A stretch of 64,000 nucleotides of DNA from Nitrospira sp. Its GTDB lineage: Bacteria > Nitrospirota > Nitrospiria > Nitrospirales > Nitrospiraceae. Position 1 is the stretch's first letter. Each line of letters starts with the position of its first letter. The position numbers were made by a program, and so were the translations under genes. Where the stretch lies: assembly GCA_031315995.1 (NCBI GenBank), contig JALDRG010000008.1, forward strand, positions 124,001 through 188,000, in the 5' to 3' direction. Below are positions 8,104 through 16,939 of the stretch, piece by piece. Below the pieces are notes generated by a model. The model did not search any database. It was not told where the DNA came from and saw only the letters and a program-made list of their open reading frames with translations.

Positions 8104-11100
8104 ATGTGGCTGACACTTCTCGCGCTTCGTAACCGTATCGGCATCCTGATGCTGTCCATGGCCATGGTGATCCTGGGGGCCACCTCGCTCGATCGGCTCC
8201 CGGTCGATCTTTTCCCCAACATTCAGGTCCCGGTCGCCTTTGTCGGCGTCATCTATAAAGGCGCGCCCCCGCTCGACATCGAACAAAGCGTGGTCTACCC
8301 CATCGAGAAGGCCGTCAGCTCCGCGTCGAACGTCGAACATGTCGAGTCGTTTGCCAAGCAAGGCATCGGGGCGGTGCAGGTCTGGTTCAACTGGGGCGCG
8401 GACATCAACGTGGGCCAGATGGAGGTGATGCAGCGCATCACCCAGATTCTCAACAGCCTGCCGCCCGGTATTCTGCAGCCCTTCATCGTCAAGTTCGACG
8501 TCTCCAACATCCCCGTGGCCATCGTCACGGCCTCCGGCGGCGACCTGGATGAGCGGGCCCTCTATGATCTGGCATACAACACGATTGCTCCGCAGATCGA
8601 ACAAATCGCCAACGTGGCGGCAGCCACGGTCGAAGGCGGCAAGATCCGTCAAATCAATATCAATCTTGACCCAGCGCTGCTCCAGGCGCGCGGCCTCTCC
8701 ATCCTCGATGTCGTTAACGCCGTGAAGGCCTCCAACCTGATCCTCCCCTCGGGCGACCTCAAAGCCGGCAACCTCGACTACAACGTATTCACGAATACGC
8801 AATTCAAGACGGTGGAGCCGATCAACGACGTCGTGGTCAAGATCGATTCCCGTGGCAATCCCGTGCGCGTGCGCGATGTCGGTGTCCTGACGGACTCGTC
8901 GGATATTCAAACCAACGTCGTGCGAACCGACGGCAAACGCTCCGTCTACCTCCGGGTGAACAAACAACCGATCGCCAACACGGTGGAAGTCGTCGATGGG
9001 TTGCGCAAGGCGATCCCCAAAATGATCGGCATTCCCCCGGGCGTACACTTGGGAATTTCCTTCGATCAGTCGGTTTATATCCGTCAGTCGATCAAGAACC
9101 TCATCGAGCAGGCCCTCCATGGCTCACTGCTGGCGGCCGCGGTCATTCTGCTGTTTCTCAGAAACCTGACCAGCACCCTGATCATCTCGGTCGCCATCCC
9201 GCTCTCCATCCTCGTGACCTTCATCGCGCTCTACTTCACCAATCAAACCTTGAACGTGTTCACCATGGGGGGGCTGGCCCTGGGCATCGGCCGCCTGGTA
9301 GACGACTCCATCGTCGAATTGGAAAACATCCAGCGCCATCTGAACGTCGACCGGAACCGGTGGGACGCCATCGTCAACGCCGCGCGCGAAGTGGCCATGC
9401 CGATTTTCGCCTCGACCGTCACCACGGTCGTCGTCTTTCTGCCCATGTTTTTCATCGTCGGCATCGCGCGACTCCTGCTTATTCCGTTGACCCTCACCAT
9501 TGCCATCGCGCTGTTCACCTCTTTCTTCGTCTCCCGCACCGTGACCCCGGCGCTCTGCTATCGATTCTTAAAACCGGAACAGGAGGCGCATCGCAACCTA
9601 CCCCGCTGGTTCGTCACCATCATGCAGTGGAGCCAACGACGCTACGAGGCCCTCGATGAGGGATATGAACGCAGTCTGCGATGGGTCCTGGCTCACCGCC
9701 GCACGTTACTGATTTCCGTGGTCACGATTTTCGTGGGATCGCTTGCGCTCCTGCCGTTCATCGGAACCGAGTTTCTGCCGGTTTCCGATGAGAGTCAGTT
9801 CCGCATCGTCCTTCGTGGACCGGTCGGCCAGCGGGTGGAAAAGACCGTCGAACAGGTTGCCGAGGTCGAACGGGTGCTGCGGGAGAACATTCCACCGGAC
9901 GAACTGGCAGCGATCGCTTCCAGCACCGGCGTCTTGGCACAGGGACGTTCTTCTTTGTTCAATCCCAACACCGGGCCGCACACCTCGGTCATCTCGGTCT
10001 ATTTGGCGTCTCCGGATAAACGCGGCCGCACGCAAGTCGAGATTATGAATGCCGTCCGGCCCGCGATCATCAAGCTGTTCCCGGGTGTCGCCATGTTCTT
10101 CGATCCGGGAGGCCTGGTAAAGCGCGTGACCAGCTTCGGCTCGCAGAAATCCATCGATGTCGAGATTTACGGGTACGACTTCGAAAAGGCTCGTACCGTC
10201 ATTCACCAGGTGCAGGAGCTCATGCATCAGATCCCGGGCATGGCGGATATTGAGGTCAGCCGGGAGGAAAACTACCCCGAGGTCAACGTGGTCGTGGACC
10301 GGGAGAAGGCCGCGTTGCTGGGCATCAGCGAAACGGACGTGGCCAATGCGGTCTTGTTTTCATTGAACGGCAACGGCCAGACCGACCCGATCATCTTCAC
10401 CGACCCTCAGAACGGCAATGAATACTACATCAGCGCGTGGCTCGCGGAGGAACATCGCAAGGATCTGTCAGCCATCGAGCATGTGCTGTTGACGACGAAA
10501 AACGGAGAGCCGGTCCTTCTCAAGAACTTGGCCACTCTGAAGCTGAATGCCGGCCCCGTGAAGATCGAGCGCAAATACTTCCAGCGCGTCGTCCACATCA
10601 CCGCCAACCCCGTCGGCCGCGATCTCGGCTCCATTGCCCAGGATCTGGACTCGGCGTTCGCCCAGATGCAATTGCCGCCGGGATTCAACATCCGGCTCGC
10701 CGGGCAGATTCAACAACAGCGGGAAACGTTCGAGGGCCTCATGTTTGCCAGCGCGCTGGCGTTAATTCTGGTGTACATGGTGATGGCCGCTCAGTTCAAA
10801 TCGCTCATCGACCCCTTCATCATCATGTTTTCCGTGCCGATGGGGATTCCGGGCGTAATCGTGATCCTCTACCTGACCAACACCACCATCTCCACGTCCT
10901 CCTTGATGGGCATAATCATGATGCTCGGTATCGTCGTCTCAAACGGCGTCCTGCTGGTGGACTATACCAACGTGCTGCGGCGTCGGGGATTGGACCTCTC
11001 CACCGCCGTCGTCACGGCCTCACGCACGAGACTCCGCCCCATTCTGATGACCTCATTGGCCACGGTGGTGGGACTCATGCCCATGGCGTTCGGCCTTGGC

Positions 11101-11280
11101 ACCGGCAGCGAGACCAATGCGCCGCTCGCGCGCGCCGTCGTGGGCGGTCTCACCGTGTCGACGATCCTGACTCTCTTCCTCGTGCCGACCGTCTATGCCA
11201 TGTTGGAGGAGCGCTTTCCGCGCAGCGCGGAACAACTGGCTGGGGCTGATCCGGATACAGCCACCACGCAGCCGGCCTGA
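8104..11280 (+). CDS. RND-family efflux pump, HAE-1-like inner-membrane transporter
   Basis: At 1058 residues this is full length for an AcrB/MexB-like or related RND permease. The start is at an ATG 70 bases after the adaptor gene. Features seen: TM1 (about 8-28) followed by the DLFPNIQVPV motif of the first periplasmic loop, the six-helix blocks around residues 335-500 and 870-1030, and in TM4 GLALGIGRLVDDSIVELENI, which carries the two adjacent aspartates of the proton relay. It exports hydrophobic compounds using the proton-motive force as a trimer with the upstream adaptor. The substrate is unknown. Heavy-metal (CzcA) signatures were not seen. Confidence 0.92.
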   Translation: MWLTLLALRNRIGILMLSMAMVILGATSLDRLPVDLFPNIQVPVAFVGVIYKGAPPLDIEQSVVYPIEKAVSSASNVEHVESFAKQGIGAVQVWFNWGADINVGQMEVMQRITQILNSLPPGILQPFIVKFDVSNIPVAIVTASGGDLDERALYDLAYNTIAPQIEQIANVAAATVEGGKIRQININLDPALLQARGLSILDVVNAVKASNLILPSGDLKAGNLDYNVFTNTQFKTVEPINDVVVKIDSRGNPVRVRDVGVLTDSSDIQTNVVRTDGKRSVYLRVNKQPIANTVEVVDGLRKAIPKMIGIPPGVHLGISFDQSVYIRQSIKNLIEQALHGSLLAAAVILLFLRNLTSTLIISVAIPLSILVTFIALYFTNQTLNVFTMGGLALGIGRLVDDSIVELENIQRHLNVDRNRWDAIVNAAREVAMPIFASTVTTVVVFLPMFFIVGIARLLLIPLTLTIAIALFTSFFVSRTVTPALCYRFLKPEQEAHRNLPRWFVTIMQWSQRRYEALDEGYERSLRWVLAHRRTLLISVVTIFVGSLALLPFIGTEFLPVSDESQFRIVLRGPVGQRVEKTVEQVAEVERVLRENIPPDELAAIASSTGVLAQGRSSLFNPNTGPHTSVISVYLASPDKRGRTQVEIMNAVRPAIIKLFPGVAMFFDPGGLVKRVTSFGSQKSIDVEIYGYDFEKARTVIHQVQELMHQIPGMADIEVSREENYPEVNVVVDREKAALLGISETDVANAVLFSLNGNGQTDPIIFTDPQNGNEYYISAWLAEEHRKDLSAIEHVLLTTKNGEPVLLKNLATLKLNAGPVKIERKYFQRVVHITANPVGRDLGSIAQDLDSAFAQMQLPPGFNIRLAGQIQQQRETFEGLMFASALALILVYMVMAAQFKSLIDPFIIMFSVPMGIPGVIVILYLTNTTISTSSLMGIIMMLGIVVSNGVLLVDYTNVLRRRGLDLSTAVVTASRTRLRPILMTSLATVVGLMPMAFGLGTGSETNAPLARAVVGGLTVSTILTLFLVPTVYAMLEERFPRSAEQLAGADPDTATTQPA

Positions 11281-11393
11281 CCAGTCACCGAACCGATTGA
11301 AAGAGTATCCTGCGAAGGGAACCAGACGGCCGACGTATGCCTGGCACGGGACCGGACCGGGAATAAGACACGCTCGGGGGATTTGATTGCCCG

Positions 11394-11738
11394 TTACGGG
11401 CGGAGGCTGGGAAAGAGCGAGGCCAGCTGCAGAGCCAGGCCCATATCGCCGCTGATACGCAGGCGCCCGGTCATGGCCACCATGGTGCCGCTGACCTGCC
11501 CGTTTAATACCCGAAGACAATCCTCCCCCGACATAGCCAGAGTCACATGCGGATCCGGGTGGATGCCTTCAGAGATCTGACAGACACCGTCCCGGATCTG
11601 CAGTTGGTACTGTCCTCCATCGGCGCCGTTCAAATCGAACTGGTAGACCGCATCCAGTCCTTCGGCCGCCTCAGAATCCAGCTTGCCGGCGAGTGTGGAG
11701 AAAAACGCCCGCACGGTTTTTGGTGGTGTCGGATTCAT
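11394..11738 (-). CDS. SCP2-like sterol/lipid-binding domain protein
   Basis: The 114-residue cytoplasmic protein is a stand-alone SCP2 domain. It has a five-stranded core with AVYQFDLNGADGGQYQLQI, a central DPHVTLAMSGEDCLRVLNGQ and the C-terminal GRLRISGDMGLALQLASLF helix that closes the lipid cavity. Domains of this family bind lipids or acyl chains nonspecifically. It is a single gene, convergent with the RND pump. Context says little about its cargo. Confidence 0.85.
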   Translation of the reverse strand: MNPTPPKTVRAFFSTLAGKLDSEAAEGLDAVYQFDLNGADGGQYQLQIRDGVCQISEGIHPDPHVTLAMSGEDCLRVLNGQVSGTMVAMTGRLRISGDMGLALQLASLFPSLRP

Positions 11739-11800
11739 TGCATACTGCTCCGACAGGGCAACGCCGACCGCCGGGTACCGGAAGTGCTTGAATGCGTGAA

Positions 11801-12244
11801 CTAATACCGCAACATGGCCCGGTGGCTCGAACGACGGGCGCCGAAGAAAGATTTGGCAAATTCTTCCACGATGACCGGCTCATAGCCCTTACAACTGAAA
11901 ATATCAAGATAGGCGCTATTGGTGTCGTTGGCGAAGTGGCCGCTGATCAAGGAGGTCTCGATCAACTGCACCATACTGTAGCCAGCCACGCGCCCTTCTC
12001 CGAAATTGACAATCTGGCAGGCGCCATACCGCTTCATCTCGATCAGTTCGCAGAGCTGCACGACGAAGGCTTCGATGTGTTTCGCATCGCGAATGCGTTC
12101 GGGAATGCAATCGTGGAGGTCAACGGAGGTGCAAATGCCCCAGGCCTTGCCGGGTCCGACAGAGTCCGGATGGACCGCGGAGTCAGCAATCCTGGCTGAA
12201 GATGATGAGATGTCGTCGGAGGTGGCACCTTCGGCGTTGTGCAT
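11801..12244 (-). CDS. S-adenosylmethionine decarboxylase-like protein with altered cleavage site
   Basis: I start at the ATG at 12244; the frame is open further upstream but has no better start. The 147-residue product aligns by eye with class I bacterial AdoMetDC (SpeH): GICTSVDLHDC near residue 36, CQIVNFGEGRVAGYSMVQLIE at 76-96 and YLDIFSC at 112-118. In classical SpeH the pyruvoyl-forming Ser lies in ESH followed by HTWPE. Here the equivalent stretch reads ETSLISGHF (96-104), so the aligned nucleophile is Thr97 or Ser98 and the catalytic His region differs. It is either a divergent spermidine-pathway enzyme or a relative with another decarboxylase activity. Family membership is fairly sure, activity is not. 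Confidence 0.7.
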   Translation of the reverse strand: MHNAEGATSDDISSSSARIADSAVHPDSVGPGKAWGICTSVDLHDCIPERIRDAKHIEAFVVQLCELIEMKRYGACQIVNFGEGRVAGYSMVQLIETSLISGHFANDTNSAYLDIFSCKGYEPVIVEEFAKSFFGARRSSHRAMLRY

Positions 12245-12397
12245 ATGCGATACGACCTTTCTGTTGGGAATGGTGGGAGTGGGAACACATGTTTGCAATA
12301 TACTCAACGTTCGAAACACTGTAAATGTTTATCTCGGAAATTTCTCCTGCTTCACGCGCATTGACAAACTCTCGACCCCTTAGCGAGAATGCCGACC

Positions 12398-12571
12398 ATG
12401 GTAGACACAGCCGCCTCGCGCTCCACGCCCGCACCAACCGCCGAATTGCCTGAACGCCTCTGCACCTGGTGTAAGGTGGCGATGACAAAACGCCTGGTCG
12501 CAAGCGGCCGGTTCATCCACTACACCTGCCCGAAATGCGTGTTTCAACATACGACCAAGCGCGCGCTGTAA
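12398..12571 (+). CDS. Small zinc-ribbon-like protein
   Basis: This 57-residue protein (an ATG nine bases upstream is equally possible) contains two CxxC pairs, CTWC and CPKC, separated by about 23 residues including HYTC. That spacing is typical of a single zinc ribbon. The N-terminal 20 residues are low-complexity Ala/Thr/Pro. Other small CxxC proteins occur in this window near 19.8 and 20.7 kb. No function is assigned; nucleic-acid or protein binding through zinc is a general possibility. Confidence 0.55.
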   Translation: MVDTAASRSTPAPTAELPERLCTWCKVAMTKRLVASGRFIHYTCPKCVFQHTTKRAL

Positions 12572-12649
12572 GTTCGACGAGATCGGCGACCTGACTCATA
12601 GTCGGAACAACCGTCATGGGCGCACAAACACACCTCGCTCATCGGGCTG

Positions 12650-13360
12650 CTACTCGTCGTAATACTTCTCCCGATAGACCGGACACAGTCCTATGGCATT
12701 GAGCCGTGCGGTGACGTCCTTGATCATCCCGCTCCCTCCACACAGATAGACCGCAAGATTCGCGACAGAATGGACTCGGGCATCGACCAGTGCGGTGACA
12801 CGTCCGGTCGCCCCTTCCCACCCCGGCTCCGGCCTGGAGAGCGTTGTCACGAAGGAAAAGTTGGGATGCGCGGAGGCCAGGGCGGCCAGCTCTTTCTGCC
12901 AATACAGATCCCGCTGGCTGCGGAGCCCCCAGAACAGGGTCACGGATCTCGACTGCCCCCGCTCTAATTGGGCCAGGATCATGCTATAGAGCGGGGCGAT
13001 GCCGGTGCCCGTCGCGACAAACAAGAGGTCTCTGGCGCCATCGTCACGCAGATAGAATGCCCCCGCCGGCCCCTTGAACGACGTGTTCGATCCCTCCCGT
13101 AAGCCGAACAGATAACTCGAGCCTGGACCGCCTTGGACGAGATTGAGGACGAGCAGAATCCGGTTCCCCTGACCGGGCGACGAGGCAATGGAATAGGGTC
13201 TCGTCACCGGACGAGGCTGTCCCTCCTTCGGCACTTCAAACGACACGAACTGTCCCGGCTTGAACGTGATGCTGGCAGGCTCCAGAAGGTGCAGCTCAAT
13301 GGCCCGTACGTCGTGCGTCAAATTCTGGATGCGGCTCACCTCAGCCGTGAACTGTTCCAC
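12650..13360 (-). CDS. FAD/NAD(P)-binding oxidoreductase (ferredoxin-NADP reductase type)
   Basis: The 236-residue flavoprotein has the FNR-superfamily plan: an N-terminal FAD barrel with RPYSIAS at 54-60 that binds the flavin phosphate and ring, then a nucleotide domain with ATGTGIAPLYSMI at 116-128 and a C-terminal VYLCGGSGMI for NAD(P)H. No 2Fe-2S cluster domain is fused (no CxxxxCxxC), and the length fits a stand-alone reductase. It would pass electrons between NAD(P)H and a separate carrier. The partner is not encoded next to it; the downstream neighbour is the M50 protease pair. Confidence 0.88.
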   Translation of the reverse strand: MEQFTAEVSRIQNLTHDVRAIELHLLEPASITFKPGQFVSFEVPKEGQPRPVTRPYSIASSPGQGNRILLVLNLVQGGPGSSYLFGLREGSNTSFKGPAGAFYLRDDGARDLLFVATGTGIAPLYSMILAQLERGQSRSVTLFWGLRSQRDLYWQKELAALASAHPNFSFVTTLSRPEPGWEGATGRVTALVDARVHSVANLAVYLCGGSGMIKDVTARLNAIGLCPVYREKYYDE

Positions 13361-13413
13361 AGTATCTCCGCTGATGACAGATTTTCTCCCGGTGGCGCGC
13401 TGAGCGCGGTCGC

Positions 13414-14127
13414 TCAGCCTCGTGAAGAGGGCAGCAGCAAATGCGTCTCATAACTCATAATACCAAGAAAAGCCGCCAGGCCGAGGTAATACAGGCCGTA
13501 GCTCACCCTGGTCGAGAGCGGCACATCGTAGTAGCGTTCCGGCAGACCCTGAGGACCACCTCGGAAGGTCGCCATGACATGCGGAAGGGCCAAGATCGCG
13601 ATCAACAGCAGCATGGGACTATGGTTCATGATGAAGAGGCCGACCAGGATCGGCACGCCCAGCCACCAGACCTTCGGCGAGATGATGGCCGTGATCCGCC
13701 CGCCGTCCAACGGTGACAGCGGAATGAGGTTGAACAGATTGATCATGAACCCGGCATAGGCCAAGGCGAGCAGCAATTGACTGTGGGTATATTCCGCCGC
13801 GTAGTAGCAGGCCATGGCGGCCACGGTTCCCGCTACGGGCCCGGCAATGCCGACATAGGCTTCGGTTTCGACATCCATCGGCTGTTCCTTGAGTTGAATC
13901 CAGGCGCCGACGAAAGGAATAAAGGTGGGCGCACCGACATTCAGGTTGCGCTGTTTGGCGGCGGCATAATGCCCCAGCTCGTGGAACAGGATCAACAGTA
14001 CGAACCCCACCGCATACCACCAGCCGAAAATAAAGCTGTACGCTACCATGGACAGCAACATCGTCCCGCCGGTGAGCGCGACCTTGCCCAGCTTGAGACC
14101 CCCGAGGAGCAGGAGGAGTATTTTCAC
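13414..14127 (-). CDS. Site-2-protease-like M50 metallopeptidase
   Basis: The 237-residue multi-pass membrane protein carries the zinc motif HELGH (His49, Glu50, His53) inside a transmembrane helix and the second motif NLIPLSPLDGGR with Asp141, the third zinc ligand. Such proteases cleave membrane-embedded substrates. No PDZ domain is present. It is ATGA-coupled to the upstream DUF2167 gene, which suggests a shared membrane complex or substrate relation. The substrate is unknown. Confidence 0.88.
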   Translation of the reverse strand: MKILLLLLGGLKLGKVALTGGTMLLSMVAYSFIFGWWYAVGFVLLILFHELGHYAAAKQRNLNVGAPTFIPFVGAWIQLKEQPMDVETEAYVGIAGPVAGTVAAMACYYAAEYTHSQLLLALAYAGFMINLFNLIPLSPLDGGRITAIISPKVWWLGVPILVGLFIMNHSPMLLLIAILALPHVMATFRGGPQGLPERYYDVPLSTRVSYGLYYLGLAAFLGIMSYETHLLLPSSRG

Positions 14128-15020
14128 GACGACAGCCCCCCGCCCCCGCCCGCCTGCTCCGGCTTGGGCTTCTTGTTGAAATACTTGGCGGCCAATCCAC
14201 CGAGCGCGATCACCAGCAACATCAACACCTTCTTTCCCGCAATCACCAACGGAATGATGAAGGCCCAGAGCTTCGCCAGGAGGCCGGACTTGATCGCCGC
14301 GCCGGCAATGAGCGCCGACAACCCAACCGCCGCCACCTTGTCGGTCGTGCTATCAAAATCCGCATACCGTTTCCCCTCGACAAACTCCACGTTGGCCAAT
14401 AACAGGCTGACGTGCGGCTTCAACAGCGGTAGCTGCTCCAACGATCCCACCATGTTCATGCTGAGATATCCATGCCGCCCTAATGACAGCGTGTTGTAGT
14501 TCACCCCCACCGACTCTCGTTCTTGCGCCGAGATGGCCCAGACCACCTTGTTCGCCTCTTTGTCGTAATGCGGTTTCTCTTCCCAGCCACGGATGACCAA
14601 GGGCGGAAACCCTTGCGCCTGGCGGGTCTTGTTGTCTTCATCGGTCCCCTCCTTGATGGAGGTCATCAGCGCATCGGCATCCCAATTGGACGCCTCATCG
14701 TCCTTGACGTAGCCCGCATCGATATAGCGAACCACCATGAACCATTGTTCCCCCTCGCCCGTCGCGGTAATCAGGCCGAGCTCGGAACCGGACGGGAAAT
14801 TCCCCATCTGCTTGAGCAGCCGTTGGGTATCCTGGGCCCCGAGAAATTGATAGCCCTTCGGCACCGTGAGAAGCGCCTGCTCACCCAACTTGGCCTCAGT
14901 CGGCCCCATCTGCCAAGGAAGCGCCTGTGGCGAGGGCTCCTGAGCCAGAGCCGGCAAGGAGCTGAGCCAGAGGAGCAGGATCCCCATGGTCATCATGAGT
15001 CGGACACGTCGAATTCCCAT
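14124..15020 (-). CDS. DUF2167 family membrane-anchored protein
   Basis: The 298-residue protein has a signal peptide (residues 1-26, ending PALA), a long periplasmic domain with the DUF2167 hallmarks (GYVKDDEASNWDADALMTSI near 124-143 and VIRGWEEKPHYD near 165-176), and one or two C-terminal membrane helices (about 245-285) before a short KKPKPEQ tail. The tail is rich in glycine. Function of the family is not established; it is found with envelope-stress and membrane-protease genes, as here where it is coupled to the M50 peptidase. Confidence 0.85.
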   Translation of the reverse strand: MGIRRVRLMMTMGILLLWLSSLPALAQEPSPQALPWQMGPTEAKLGEQALLTVPKGYQFLGAQDTQRLLKQMGNFPSGSELGLITATGEGEQWFMVVRYIDAGYVKDDEASNWDADALMTSIKEGTDEDNKTRQAQGFPPLVIRGWEEKPHYDKEANKVVWAISAQERESVGVNYNTLSLGRHGYLSMNMVGSLEQLPLLKPHVSLLLANVEFVEGKRYADFDSTTDKVAAVGLSALIAGAAIKSGLLAKLWAFIIPLVIAGKKVLMLLVIALGGLAAKYFNKKPKPEQAGGGGGLSS

Positions 15021-15043
15021 TGCTGGGCCTCCCCTGATGGAAA

Positions 15044-15302
15044 TTATGGAGCCATCACCTTGTCATCGTCAGCGCGAGTGCCGATCCAGAACCAATGGGT
15101 GCCCATGCTGCACAGCGGAACCACGCGCTCGGTAGTGAACACCGACTCGTGCAGACCATAGTTCCCACTACGCCGTAAGGTGAAGGGAAGGATGACGCGG
15201 GTTGGATTTCACCAGCCGGAAGTGCTTGTCGGTTAGGGAACGGATGTCTTCCTGAAGGGCCTGGTAACCGGACCAGAATCGTGATGAAGCGGTATGGCTC
15301 AC
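15044..15302 (-). pseudogene. Decayed RelE/ParE-like toxin of a type II toxin-antitoxin pair
   Basis: A GTG at 15302 overlaps the antitoxin stop by four bases (GTGA), the usual toxin position. The first part translates as a RelE-like protein (SRFWSGYQALQEDIR, then NPRHPSLHL). An in-frame TAG follows at 15170-15168, after which the same frame continues as ELWSARVGVHYRA, the expected next segment. A further single-base shift near 15090 is needed to reach HWFWIGTRADDDKV and a stop at 15044. One nonsense codon plus one frameshift make a functional toxin unlikely. Family assignment is by eye. Confidence 0.65.
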
Positions 15303-15499
15303 AGAGGACGCATTTCCCCCTGGTCGTGCTCAGCGCGAGCCTCAGCTATCAGCCTATCAAGTTTCCCGGCCTTGAGATCAGATTCAATCTGCCCGTCCCA
15401 CACCCACGCATCAAACTCGAGAAACCACATCCGAAATTCGGCCAGATCTTTCGGGGAACGCTTTGCGACCGTGCGTGCGGGTGGTTCTATCGCACTCAA
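15299..15499 (-). CDS. Antitoxin-like small protein paired with the decayed toxin
   Basis: The start is set at a TTG (15499) because a perfect AAGGAGG lies six bases before it; GTG 15517 and ATG 15505 are in frame, but the latter abuts the ribosome site. The 66-residue product contains RSPKDLAEFRMWFLEFDAWV and DLKAGKLDRLIAEARAEHDQG, a pattern common in small antitoxins encoded just before RelE-like toxins. The reading frame is intact while the toxin is broken. It may persist as an orphan antitoxin or regulator. Confidence 0.65.
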   Translation of the reverse strand: MSAIEPPARTVAKRSPKDLAEFRMWFLEFDAWVWDGQIESDLKAGKLDRLIAEARAEHDQGEMRPL

Positions 15500-15723
15500 G
15501 GGCATCCTCCTTACCACAGATGAAAATTGTACACGAGTTCACCGTGATTGTCTCATGCGTGAGGCTGCCGCTGATCGAGAGCGCCCCAGCAGGATAGGCC
15601 AAGTGGGGGCGACGACTGCGTCTTCAAAAATGTGGTCCTAATTCCACGGTTCATACCGAAACCTATCAGACTCAAGACATGAGATGAGGACACCGCTGCC
15701 GAACCGCGCCTCCGATCGGCCGG

Positions 15724-16833
15724 TCAGTACACAATCGTCGTCAGCGACCGGGATGCTTCGCCTGGTTCTTCCACCCGAACCGCGACCCGCCCGATCACGC
15801 GACCGTCTTCGGTCTCCACATCCACCCTCCAGTCTCCGGGATCCAGCCCCTGTTTGAACGTATAGGCGCGATACCCACCTTCACGTCCCCCTGAGATCTT
15901 CAGGGGAATTCGATCCGCAGGCCCGAACGGCTGACTGGGGTCCCGACGATAGTACCAATGGTGATAGACGGTGGTATTCAGCGACACCGGGGCGAAGACG
16001 GCGGTAAAGCAATAGACCGGCTCGTTGACGGGAAAGATGCTGTCGGCCCGCTTCCAGAACTCATACCAGTCCTTCTCAAATAACAGTTCGAAGCGGTCGC
16101 CCGATCGTTTCACCTCGTGGTAGATCCCGCCGAACTTCAAGGACAACGGCACGGGCGGAATCCAATTCATAAAATAGAAGCCCACCAACAGGCCGATCAG
16201 CGTCAACGCCGGCGCACCGGACAGCACAGCCTCGCGATGGGTGCGGGCCGGGTTCCGCCAATAGATCAAATGAACGACGCGCAGGATGACGAGCACCGTA
16301 AGGCCGGCTCCGGCGAGGAAGACGGCCTGATTCATCCAGCCGGTCATGACGGGGAGAAAAAACGTGAAGAACCCGAAACAGACCATGGCGTACAGGCCGA
16401 CCAACAACTGCACGTTCGAGAGCCGGTCACGTAGAAATTCGTTGGCGACAAGGAATCCGACCAGCAAGCAGAAGAAGACCGCGGTTCCGGTAAATGAGGC
16501 GCTCTTGGAATAGAAAATCGCATAGGCGCTGAACAGGCCGCCCAGCAAGAATTGAATGGCCATCGGCGCGTAGGGCTTGGCCTGAACCACCCATTTCACG
16601 AGCGACGGCGCATCCGGCGGGAGATCTTCGACCGTCGCCTCATTCGTTCCCAACCGACCCGTCAGGACAATGAGAAAGCCGAGCAGCGCGAGATAGAGCA
16701 GCAACAACAGATTATCCTGCAGCCGGTCGATGCGGGTCAGCATCACCGTATCGTACGTCACCCCACTAAAGAAAAAGAGCGGCGGCAGATAGGGTTTCCC
16801 CAACACCGATTGAAACCGCTGCATCGAGACCAT
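15724..16833 (-). CDS. DUF2914 multi-pass membrane protein
   Basis: The 369-residue protein has about seven transmembrane helices in the first 245 residues (for example LLLLLYLALLGFLIVLTG and FLVANEFLRD-flanking segments), then a soluble C-terminal DUF2914 domain. That domain shows VYCFTAVFAPVSLNTTVYHH, WYYRRDPSQPFGPADRIPL and DPGDWRVDVETEDGRVIGRV, the characteristic order of the family. DUF2914 is thought to fold as a beta domain in the periplasm; its role is unknown. No close operon partner: neighbours are an unknown protein upstream and the toxin-antitoxin remnant downstream. Confidence 0.8.
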   Translation of the reverse strand: MVSMQRFQSVLGKPYLPPLFFFSGVTYDTVMLTRIDRLQDNLLLLLYLALLGFLIVLTGRLGTNEATVEDLPPDAPSLVKWVVQAKPYAPMAIQFLLGGLFSAYAIFYSKSASFTGTAVFFCLLVGFLVANEFLRDRLSNVQLLVGLYAMVCFGFFTFFLPVMTGWMNQAVFLAGAGLTVLVILRVVHLIYWRNPARTHREAVLSGAPALTLIGLLVGFYFMNWIPPVPLSLKFGGIYHEVKRSGDRFELLFEKDWYEFWKRADSIFPVNEPVYCFTAVFAPVSLNTTVYHHWYYRRDPSQPFGPADRIPLKISGGREGGYRAYTFKQGLDPGDWRVDVETEDGRVIGRVAVRVEEPGEASRSLTTIVY

Positions 16834-16939
16834 GGGCTAGATTTGAGGAGAAGCGCGCGATTGTCAAACGAAGAGAGGAATCGGACGCGGGAAGCGAAAC
16901 GGGATTTCTGGCATGGGGAACGTCGTCCGCCCGCTGCCG

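Noticed and set aside
7924..9120. 398-codon minus-strand frame opposite the efflux genes
   Set aside because: Spans the adaptor/pump boundary, Asp/His-rich shadow composition, no start signal.
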